From assembly GCA_009699025.1 (NCBI GenBank), contig WLOZ01000036.1, positions 1 to 10,510 of the forward strand: a stretch of 10,510 nucleotides of DNA, given 5' to 3'. Position numbers and translations under genes: made by a program. The number at the start of each line of letters is the position of its first letter. The stretch's first letter is position 1. The stretch comes from Actinomycetota bacterium (lineage in GTDB: Bacteria > Actinomycetota > Actinomycetes > S36-B12 > CAIYMF01). The notes beneath the pieces are model-generated. The model saw nothing but the letters and a program-made list of their open reading frames with translations. It was not told the DNA's origin and did not search any database. Below are positions 1 through 5,884 of the stretch, piece by piece.

Positions 1-987
1 CTGGTCGATTCCCATCACAGCGATGCCGAATTCCTCGCCGCCGATACGACTCACCAGACTGTCGGACGAGGAGTTGTGACGTAGCCGGTACGCGATGCGC
101 CGAATGACCTCATCGCCTACAAGATGGCCTAGGCGATTGTTGACCTCGGAGAAGGAGTCGAGGTCGAGCACCGCCACGCACACGAGCGCCGACACCTCAC
201 GAGCCTGAGCGAGGAGCACGGGCAGTTGCGCCTCCCAGCGCCTGAGATTCGGAAGGCCCGACCCCGGGTCGACACTGCTCGCCTCGCGAAGGTCGGCGGT
301 CAGCAGGTCGCGATCGCGCACGGCGGTGGCGAGATGCGCCGTGCGATCGGCCACAATCGTCTCAAGCTGAGCATTCTCCGCAGCCACGGCGGTGGTGAGC
401 TGATGAACGAGGCGACGCTGTTGATCGCGGTCGGTTGCAGCGTCGTCGGCGAGGCGCAGCAGAATCGTGAGGTCGATGAGAGTGGCGCCCGCGACGAAGG
501 CCGATTCCAGCAGCACCACGCCCCACGTGAGGCCGCCACCCGCCTCGGGACTGCTCTGCGCCTGGTTGGTGACCGCCCAAATGATGGCGAGGGTAATGGC
601 CGCGGCCCCCACCGCCCACCACGCCATCCGACTCGGCCCACTAGCGACGGCCACCAGCACCAGCACACCGACGAAGAAGGCGCTTCCAGCGGCGTTGCCG
701 GTGCTCACCGGCCCCGACAGCAGCATCACCGCGATCACGAGGAACAGCAGCGTGATGGTGACCCACTCGGGTAGCCGCGAGTTCAGTACCCTCAGCCCGA
801 CAAGAACCCCGCCTCCCGCCAGCGCCGCAAGCGCAACGGCGTGGGACCCCGAATCGAGCAGCAGGCCGAGCCCCGCAAGCACCGCTCCCGCGGCGGCAAG
901 CACGATGACCGTATTGCGGAGGCGCGCCCGCCGAATGTGGTCTAGGGTCCGGAGCTCGCTAGGAGTCGTCTCGCGAACGGTTGTCAT
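1..987 (-). CDS. Membrane-anchored GGDEF (diguanylate cyclase) protein, C-terminus cut by window edge
   Basis: Open reading frame of 329 codons running off the left edge without a stop. The ATG at 987 is preceded by a run of six G (994-999) as Shine-Dalgarno, and the upstream gene stops only 13 bases away. The N-terminal ~180 residues contain about five or six hydrophobic segments (for example around residues 24-45, 75-92, 100-118 and 120-140), followed by a charged, probably coiled-coil linker. A GGDEF domain starts near D240 (degenerate DPGSGLPN). It continues with DLDSF at 275-279, the N and GHxxGD pieces of the guanine-binding loop, and an intact GGEEF at 316-320. Such domains make cyclic di-GMP from two GTP at the inner membrane face. 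The Lys after DxDxF is Ser here. The RxxD inhibitory site expected just before GGEEF reads SSSD, so product inhibition at that site looks absent. The remainder of the domain, and any further domain, lie outside the window. Confidence 0.9.
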   Translation of the reverse strand, partial: MTTVRETTPSELRTLDHIRRARLRNTVIVLAAAGAVLAGLGLLLDSGSHAVALAALAGGGVLVGLRVLNSRLPEWVTITLLFLVIAVMLLSGPVSTGNAAGSAFFVGVLVLVAVASGPSRMAWWAVGAAAITLAIIWAVTNQAQSSPEAGGGLTWGVVLLESAFVAGATLIDLTILLRLADDAATDRDQQRRLVHQLTTAVAAENAQLETIVADRTAHLATAVRDRDLLTADLREASSVDPGSGLPNLRRWEAQLPVLLAQAREVSALVCVAVLDLDSFSEVNNRLGHLVGDEVIRRIAYRLRHNSSSDSLVSRIGGEEFGIAVMGIDQ

Positions 988-1000
988 GCCCGACCCCCCA

Positions 1001-2200
1001 TCACGATGTGGCCCCCCCGCTGTCTGAGACGCGTACCTGATCGCGTCCCGCCGTCTTCGCACCCCGCAGCGCCTCGTCGGCCCGCTCGAGAACGTCGCGC
1101 CAACGGTCGTCACTGTCGGGCCACCGCTCAGCCACTCCGGCACTCACGGTGAGGCGCTCCTGGGGCACGGCGTTCCAGGTGGATTTGCGGCACGCGACAC
1201 GAATTCGTTCCGCCACCTGCGCAGCCTCGTCGGCCCTGGTGTGCGGGAGCACGACAACAAACTCTTCACCCTGACCGAGCCGATACGGAATGTCGCCCGG
1301 CCGGATGAGGCGGCGCACCAGAGCAGCAAACTCCTCCAGCACGCGGTCACCGTCCTGATGCGAGTAGTTCTTGTTGATCTGACCGAAATGGTCGAGATCC
1401 AGAGCAATGACTGACACCGGAAGGCCCGTCGCCCTCGACTCGTCGACCACCATGCCCCACTGTTCCTTGTGGTGCCGAGCATTGAATAGCTGCGTGCGGG
1501 GGTCGCGCACCGCGAGATCGGAGAGGGTAACGATCAGTTCTTCCTGCTCACTCAACACCGATGCCAGCGCGACCTCGCGCTCGGCAACTCGCCGCTCAAG
1601 CTCCCTGCGCGTGCTTTCGAGATCTCGCAAGAGTTCGTCGGCGGCCGATACGAGCGTGTCGCTGGCTTTCAACGCGCGATGGTGCTCCCACACTCCGTAC
1701 GAGGCGACAACCACCGTGGTGAGTGATACGAGGGCCCCACCAACTATCAGGTCGAGATAGCTGGGGGATCTGAATGTCGACGGACCCGCGATAAGCGCCA
1801 GCACGACCAGCACCAGCGCTGAGACACCGGCAAGAATCCATGGCGTTCGTGGGCCCCTCGGAAGCACGATGAGTCCGATGGCGCAGAGCGGACCGAGCCA
1901 GAACGGCGTGGTGGCGAGGTCTCCGTCGATGATCGGCCCAAGGGCCAGGCTCACGGCGAGGCCGGTCAGCAGGACGACGGCGCCTGCCTCGACCCGCCCC
2001 TGTCGCACGAGCGCTACCGCAGCCAGCGCGACGAGAAGGGCCACTGCGACGATGGCGAGCCACGTGGTGGAGGAGCCTGCGGGGACGAGCTGAACTCCGA
2101 GTGCGAGCGCGGCCACCACCGCCATCGCCGCAACCACCGACACCACCAGCCCGCGCCGGTGCGTCGAGGCTTCGCGGGCCTCGCTCACTATGGCGGTCAT
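1001..2200 (-). CDS. Membrane-anchored GGDEF protein with an interrupted signature motif
   Basis: A 399-residue protein. The ATG at 2200 is chosen over the longer open frame (to 2533) because AGGAGGG lies five bases upstream (2206-2212) and the sequence beyond it is low-complexity and not protein-like. Six hydrophobic segments fill residues ~15-170. A charged heptad-like stretch follows (~175-225, rich in E, R and L), then a GGDEF domain from about D233 (DPRTQLFN) to the end. DLDHF is at 268-272, IN and HxxGD follow, and an inhibitory-type RPGD is at 300-303. ALRGAK and GRDQV near the C-terminus match phosphate-contact positions. The signature reads GQGEEF at 309-314: a Gln is inserted between the two glycines of GGEEF. 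The Lys after DxDxF is Gly. Fold and family are clear; whether it still makes cyclic di-GMP is uncertain. It is probably cotranscribed with the second cyclase gene 13 bases downstream. Confidence 0.9.
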   Translation of the reverse strand: MTAIVSEAREASTHRRGLVVSVVAAMAVVAALALGVQLVPAGSSTTWLAIVAVALLVALAAVALVRQGRVEAGAVVLLTGLAVSLALGPIIDGDLATTPFWLGPLCAIGLIVLPRGPRTPWILAGVSALVLVVLALIAGPSTFRSPSYLDLIVGGALVSLTTVVVASYGVWEHHRALKASDTLVSAADELLRDLESTRRELERRVAEREVALASVLSEQEELIVTLSDLAVRDPRTQLFNARHHKEQWGMVVDESRATGLPVSVIALDLDHFGQINKNYSHQDGDRVLEEFAALVRRLIRPGDIPYRLGQGEEFVVVLPHTRADEAAQVAERIRVACRKSTWNAVPQERLTVSAGVAERWPDSDDRWRDVLERADEALRGAKTAGRDQVRVSDSGGATS

Positions 2201-2245
2201 GGTTGCCCTCCTGCGCCGGCGGAGGGCCGGCAACTGTGGGTTGCC
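2201..2245 (-). promoter_or_regulatory. Leader hairpins covering the ribosome binding site of the GGDEF gene
   Basis: In the minus-strand leader, GCCCTCC (complement of 2221-2227) can pair with GGAGGGC (complement of 2205-2211) as a perfect 7-bp stem with a 9-base loop. This buries six of the seven Shine-Dalgarno bases. Immediately upstream, GGCAAC and GTTGCC (complements of 2240-2245 and 2229-2234) form a 6-bp stem with a 5-base loop. A third related copy, GGCAACC (2201-2207), lies between the Shine-Dalgarno and the ATG and could compete for the same partner. The pairings are seen directly; a regulatory role is inference. It does not match any riboswitch class I recognise. Confidence 0.4.
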
Positions 2246-2277
2246 ATTGTGCCACCCTGCGTGAGTGTGAGCGAGGC

Positions 2278-2514
2278 TTACGCTCGGCCTGAGCGGAGTC
2301 CGCGCACCAGGAACACCAGGCCCACGAGCGCGAGCGCCCCTCCGGCCCACGACCAGAAGATCACGCCGGTCATCGGGCTGCCCGCGAGCGAGCCGAGTCC
2401 CTGCATGAACCAGACTCCACCGACAAGCAGCATCAGGGCTCCGGCGATCACGAGCCCGGGCTTGCGTGCGGGCGGTCGTGGGGGGCGGCTTTCGGCACTG
2501 TTCGGCGAGGTCAT
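2278..2514 (-). CDS. Small two-helix membrane protein, uncharacterised
   Basis: A 78-residue protein starting MTSPNSAE and ending in LRSGRA. A Pro/Arg-rich cytoplasmic-looking N-terminus (~20 residues) is followed by two hydrophobic segments, about residues 22-40 and 52-70, separated by a short loop. The pattern GxxW-x-QGLG, then GSPMTG, then W-xxxG, then GLVFLVRGL resembles a short membrane-protein family that I recall as common in actinobacteria. Its function is unknown. The ATG at 2514 is chosen because the family-like sequence begins there. The frame stays open to an ATG at 2700, but that part is Gly/Trp/Arg-rich, contains the inverted repeat and looks untranslated. The Shine-Dalgarno is weak (GTGGGATGG). 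It lies 77 bases upstream of the GGDEF pair on the same strand and may share its transcript. Confidence 0.65.
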   Translation of the reverse strand: MTSPNSAESRPPRPPARKPGLVIAGALMLLVGGVWFMQGLGSLAGSPMTGVIFWSWAGGALALVGLVFLVRGLRSGRA

Positions 2515-2589
2515 GTCGCCATCCCACCACCACCGCGAGCGCGATGAGTACGCGGGACCCGGGTGGCTACCCCGCCAGCCAACTCCCAA

Positions 2590-2609
2590 CCCCGACCAAC
2601 CCCGACCAA
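2590..2609. repeat. Two tandem copies of a 10-base unit
   Basis: CCCCGACCAA occurs twice head to tail. Degenerate versions continue to about 2630 (AACCCCG- and CCGAA-like pieces). Probably simple replication slippage in noncoding DNA; it ends just before the inverted repeat. Confidence 0.6.
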
Positions 2610-2625
2610 TCCAGCCGAACCCCGC

Positions 2626-2684
2626 CGAATCCCTACGCGAGTTCGGACTAGGACTCTCGGAATCCGAACTCACGTAGGGATTCG
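2626..2684. repeat. 22-bp inverted repeat with 15-base loop, possible terminator of the pot operon
   Basis: The arms at 2626-2647 and 2663-2684 are complementary at 21 of 22 positions; the loop is 2648-2662. The one mismatch (2638 against 2672) is C/A on the plus strand but G/U in a minus-strand transcript, so the minus-strand RNA would pair along the whole stem. It lies about 220 bases past the potC stop and 112 bases before the next minus-strand start, which suits a terminator or 3'-end-protecting hairpin of the pot transcript. No U-run follows the stem, so it is not a classical intrinsic terminator. A protein-binding DNA palindrome or a mobile palindromic repeat are alternatives. Confidence 0.75.
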
Positions 2685-2779
2685 TGTCAGTAACGCACAT
2701 CAGCCGTCGGTGCCTCGGGGGCCGACTGGCCGAACCGCTCGCACGAGGGGTCGCCAGGAACGCGCGAGATCAGCCCCCA

Positions 2780-2902
2780 TCATGATGACGCGCCGCAAGC
2801 CACCGCGAGCCCGAGCTTGTGCAAGGAGCGGGCGTTGATGAACTGCGTGTCACCTGACATGAATGCCACGATCCCGCGACCGTCATTGGCGACACGCAGG
2901 TG
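2780..2902 (-). pseudogene. Possible gene relic: coding-like reading frame directly after the potC stop
   Basis: Forty sense codons follow the potC stop in the same frame, ending at a TGA at 2780-2782. The translation contains NDGRGIVAFMSGDTQF and SLHKLGLAVAC. It has a balanced, protein-like composition unlike the Arg/Pro-rich shadows nearby, and 31 of 40 third positions are G or C. No good start codon or ribosome binding site is present: candidates are GTG at 2869 and ATG at 2860, both without a Shine-Dalgarno. I do not recognise the family. It may be the tail of a decayed gene formerly downstream of potC, or chance. Confidence 0.25.
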
Positions 2903-3709
2903 CTACCGCAATGCACCGCCGCGCTCATCGGCGCTCGAAAACTTCTGCACCACGTAAATCGGAATAATCGAAATGATCACGAGCGCTGCCGCCACCACAT
3001 TCACAATCGGCGCCTGATTGGGGCGGAAGAGGTTCTGATAAATCCAGATGGGCAGCGTGGTGATACCCGGGCCCGCGGTGAAGGTGGTGACGATGATTTC
3101 GTCGAAACTCAAACCGAACGCCAGCAGTGCTCCGGCCAACAGGGCCGAACGCATCTGCGGCAGCGTGACCAATCGAAACGTGGTCCACCCACGTGCACCA
3201 AGATCGGCCGACGCTTCCTCAGAGTTGCCACCGAGTCGGCGCAACCGCGCGAGGGCGTTGTTGTACACCACCACGATGCAGAACGTGGCGTGTGCAACAA
3301 CGAGGGTGATGAATGTGAGTCCGCCGAGGAACGTGGTGAACACGTTGTTGAGCGCAACACCGGTCACCACCCCGGGCAGCGCGATGGGCAAGATGATGAG
3401 TAGCGACACATAGTCGCGGCCGAAGAACGCGAATCGACCCAGCGCGAACGCGGCGAGGGTTCCGAGTACCAGGGCAACCGCAGTAGCGGCCAGACCCACC
3501 TGAACCGACACCACGAGTGCATCGCGCACGCCCTGGTTGTCAACGGCTTGCGACCACCATTTAGTAGTGAATCCACTCGGTGGCCACGTGAGTGAACGAT
3601 CAACGCTGAACGAGTTGATGAGCACCACACCGAGCGGCACGTAGATGAATGCGAGAACCACAGCAGCCATCAGCGTGATGACCGCCTTCGATGATGTACC
3701 GATGTTCAT
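2903..3709 (-). CDS. potC: Polyamine-type ABC transporter permease, PotC-like
   Basis: A 268-residue integral membrane permease of the binding-protein-dependent transport family. It begins with a hydrophobic segment (~residues 9-32) followed by the periplasmic-side loop typical of PotC (INSFS, then a Trp-rich stretch). About five further hydrophobic segments follow. The cytoplasmic EAA loop that docks onto the ATPase is at about residues 162-180, reading EEASADLGARGW with the conserved Gly at 171. SFDEIIVTTF after the loop is characteristic of PotC/PotI-type subunits. The ATG at 3709 lies two bases after the potB stop, with GGAG inside the potB tail as ribosome binding site, so translation is probably coupled. 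It is expected to pair with PotB to form the channel. The polyamine substrate is inferred from family resemblance; related importers take other small cations. Confidence 0.9.
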   Translation of the reverse strand: MNIGTSSKAVITLMAAVVLAFIYVPLGVVLINSFSVDRSLTWPPSGFTTKWWSQAVDNQGVRDALVVSVQVGLAATAVALVLGTLAAFALGRFAFFGRDYVSLLIILPIALPGVVTGVALNNVFTTFLGGLTFITLVVAHATFCIVVVYNNALARLRRLGGNSEEASADLGARGWTTFRLVTLPQMRSALLAGALLAFGLSFDEIIVTTFTAGPGITTLPIWIYQNLFRPNQAPIVNVVAAALVIISIIPIYVVQKFSSADERGGALR

Positions 3710-3711
3710 CG

Positions 3712-4584
3712 CTACACGTTCTCCAATGCACCCGTGCGCCGCACCGACGCGAGGTACACAAGCACGATCACTACGGGCAGTGTGGCAACCGCGGCTGCGA
3801 AGGGCAGGTTGGTGACGTAGGTCTGCTGCACGATGTTGCCGAGCATCACGGTGGTGCCGCCCACAATTTGCACGGTGATGTAGTCGCCGAGGCTGAGCGA
3901 AAACGTGAAGATCGAGCCAGCCACGATGGCCGGGAAGATCATGGGAGTGACCACCGAGCGAAACGTGCGCCAGGGCTTGGCGCCGAGATCGCCCGAGGCA
4001 TCAAGCAGTGAAATCGGCAGCCGCTCAAGACCGGCATACACCGGCAGAATCATGTAGGGCAGCCACAGGTAGGTGAGTGTGATCAGCACCGCGGTTTGGT
4101 TGTAACCCGGGCTGTCGAGTCCGAGCGGGGCGAGGAACCACGCCACTACTCCGCTTTCGGGCTGCAGCATTGCCCGCCACGCATACACCTTCACCAGGTA
4201 CGAGGCCCATAGTGGTGTGAGCACGAGCGCCACCAGAAGCGGGCGCCATCGCGGCGCAGCGATGCGCGCCATGAAGAACGCGATCGGAATTGCGAGCACT
4301 GCGCACAGCACCGTGACACCGAGTGCGATGAGCACGGTGCGGCCCACCGTTTGCAGGTAGCCGACGTCGGTGAACAGGTTCTGAAAGTTCTTGAGGGTGA
4401 ACGTGCGCACGATCTGGCCAGTGAAGTCGTCGATGGTCCAGAACGCGGTGAGGAAGAGCGCAGCTAGTGACCCGAGATACACCACCACAAGCCAAAACAT
4501 GGGCGCGGCGAGGAGGGCGCTGAGCCGCAGGCGTGGGTGCTGGTACCAAAACCCACCCGACTTCGTGCGCGCTACGTCGGCCAT
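3712..4584 (-). CDS. potB: Polyamine-type ABC transporter permease, PotB-like
   Basis: A 290-residue permease with six hydrophobic segments, the first at about residues 19-45. The EAA loop lies around residues 194-210 (DASGDLGAKPWRTF, with Gly at ~201). FSLSLGDYITVQIVGG follows it, a PotB/PotH-type signature. The open frame allows a GTG two codons earlier (4590), but that codon overlaps the Shine-Dalgarno itself. AGGAGG (4590-4595) stands five bases before the ATG at 4584, which is therefore taken as the start. It would form the membrane channel together with PotC, driven by PotA and fed by PotD. A hairpin lies in the 72-base gap separating it from potD. Confidence 0.92.
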   Translation of the reverse strand: MADVARTKSGGFWYQHPRLRLSALLAAPMFWLVVVYLGSLAALFLTAFWTIDDFTGQIVRTFTLKNFQNLFTDVGYLQTVGRTVLIALGVTVLCAVLAIPIAFFMARIAAPRWRPLLVALVLTPLWASYLVKVYAWRAMLQPESGVVAWFLAPLGLDSPGYNQTAVLITLTYLWLPYMILPVYAGLERLPISLLDASGDLGAKPWRTFRSVVTPMIFPAIVAGSIFTFSLSLGDYITVQIVGGTTVMLGNIVQQTYVTNLPFAAAVATLPVVIVLVYLASVRRTGALENV

Positions 4585-4610
4585 CGTCACCTCCTCGTGG
4601 TGCTGACATT

Positions 4611-4651
4611 CCTGTGGCGGGCCCGGGCAATCGCACCGAGCCCGCCACAGG
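4611..4651 (-). promoter_or_regulatory. Intercistronic hairpin between potD and potB
   Basis: A perfect 12-bp stem pairs 4611-4622 with 4640-4651, enclosing a 17-base loop. It starts five bases after the potD stop and ends 26 bases before the potB start. There is no U-run, so full termination is unlikely. Hairpins at this spot in ABC importer operons (as between malE and malF) are known to protect the binding-protein mRNA or partly attenuate transcription. I infer the same role here: more PotD than permease. Confidence 0.65.
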
Positions 4652-4656
4652 GTGAA

Positions 4657-5853
4657 CTAGCTACTACGCAGCGAACTCCAGGCGGTAACCCAGTCGCTGT
4701 AGGGAATGCACTGCGCATCGGTGCGTCCGTCGAGGCACGCAGCGGTGGGCGTATTCCAGTACCACACGTCAGTCCAGTAGTCCTCGGTGTCGGCGTGGAA
4801 CACAGCGCAGTGATCCTTGTTGGCGGTGAGGGCGCACGACTTGGCGTTGGCCGGAGCCTCACCGAACCACTCCGCCACGGCCGCGTTGGCTTCGGGCGAA
4901 ATGATGTGGTCGAGCCACTTGTAGGCGCAGTTGATGTTCTTGGTGTCCTTGGCGATCATCCACGTGTCAGACCAACCGGTTGCGCCCTCCTTGGGCTTCA
5001 CGGCGTCGACCTTCACGTCTTCGCTCTGCGCCAGGTTGACGATCACCTGCCACGAGGTACCAATAGCACTGGTGCCGCTCTTAAACGCCTGCACCTGCTT
5101 GAGGTAATCCGACCAGTACTCGCCCACGAGACCCTTTTGCTGCTTGAGCAACTCGATGGCAGCGTCAAACTGTGTCTTGTCGAGTGAGTACGGGTTGGTG
5201 ATGCCCAGTTCAGGCTTGGTGTCCTTGAGGTAGAGCGCCGCGTCGGCGATGAAGATGGGCGAGTCGTACGCGGTGACCTTGCCCTTGTACGGCGAGTTTG
5301 CGTCGAACGTGGCCGCCCACGAATCGGGTGCCGGCGATACGGTTTCGCTGTTGTACATGAGCAGGTTCGCGCCGCGTCCGTGGGGCGCGCCGTAGTTCAC
5401 ACCGTTCACGGTGTTCCACGCCTTGTCCTTAAGACCGGCGAATACGTCGGCGTAGTTGGGCAGCAGTGAGGTATTCACGGGCTGCACATTGCCGCCGTAC
5501 ACGAGACGCAGCGTTGCGTCGCCTGAGGCCGACACCACGTCCCAGCCGCCGCCCTGCATCAACTTCACCGCTTCATCAGAGGTGCCGAACGTCTTGACGT
5601 TGACCTTGCAGCCAGTGTCTTTCTCCCACTGCGTTACCCAGTCGACCGCGGGGTCGGTGGTTCCGTTCTCGACGTAGCCCGGCCACGCGAGAATGTTGAT
5701 CTGACCCTCTCCTTGACCCACCGGTCCGGCGAATGCCGATGCCGAAGGTGATGCCGATCCCGAGCCGCCACTCGACCCGCAGGCTGCCAGGGCGATAGCG
5801 GAGGCGGCCGCAATCGCAACGGCTCCTACTGCTCTACTGCGTGAACCCTTCAT
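4657..5853 (-). CDS. potD: Polyamine-type ABC transporter substrate-binding lipoprotein, PotD-like
   Basis: A 398-residue extracytoplasmic receptor. The N-terminus has charged residues, a hydrophobic Ala-rich segment (8-22) and a lipobox LAAC ending at Cys25, so it should be lipid-anchored outside the membrane. A Gly/Ser linker follows. The mature part begins with INILAWPGYVENG, matching the first strand of PotD-like proteins, and contains the GGWDVVSASGD region typical of this fold. Six further cysteines (81, 309, 340, 349, 373, 382) suggest disulfides. The ATG at 5853 has AAGGAGG five bases upstream and a proper signal peptide directly after it; the longer frame to 5880 would place the Shine-Dalgarno inside the coding region. 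It would capture putrescine, spermidine or a related cation and deliver it to PotB/PotC. Exact ligand not determinable here. Confidence 0.92.
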   Translation of the reverse strand: MKGSRSRAVGAVAIAAASAIALAACGSSGGSGSASPSASAFAGPVGQGEGQINILAWPGYVENGTTDPAVDWVTQWEKDTGCKVNVKTFGTSDEAVKLMQGGGWDVVSASGDATLRLVYGGNVQPVNTSLLPNYADVFAGLKDKAWNTVNGVNYGAPHGRGANLLMYNSETVSPAPDSWAATFDANSPYKGKVTAYDSPIFIADAALYLKDTKPELGITNPYSLDKTQFDAAIELLKQQKGLVGEYWSDYLKQVQAFKSGTSAIGTSWQVIVNLAQSEDVKVDAVKPKEGATGWSDTWMIAKDTKNINCAYKWLDHIISPEANAAVAEWFGEAPANAKSCALTANKDHCAVFHADTEDYWTDVWYWNTPTAACLDGRTDAQCIPYSDWVTAWSSLRSS

Positions 5854-5884
5854 GGTTCCTCCTTGTCGTTCGGATGACATCGAT

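Larger units (their letters stand above)
2515..2902. other. Intergenic gap between the small membrane protein and potC
   Basis: This 388-base stretch holds no complete gene that I can support. It contains, from left to right, a short tandem repeat (2590-2609), a strong inverted repeat (2626-2684) and a coding-like stretch in frame with potC (2780-2902). Longer open frames here, on both strands, have Arg/Pro/Gly-rich translations typical of GC-rich noncoding DNA. No convincing promoter was identified for the gene starting at 2514. Confidence 0.6.

Noticed and set aside
226..1027. Plus-strand open frames opposite the first GGDEF gene
   Set aside because: Arg/Pro/His-rich shadow translations; the minus strand carries clear GGDEF motifs.
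1001..2533. Longer start (2533) for the second GGDEF gene
   Set aside because: The extra 111 residues overlap the small membrane protein gene in another frame, and a strong AGGAGGG precedes the ATG at 2200.
2626..2684. Integron attC site or CRISPR repeat
   Set aside because: No attC core motifs, no integrase nearby, and only a single copy with no spacers.
2278..2700. Longer start (ATG 2700) for the small membrane protein
   Set aside because: The added 62 residues are Gly/Trp/Arg-rich, run through the inverted repeat and lack a Shine-Dalgarno.
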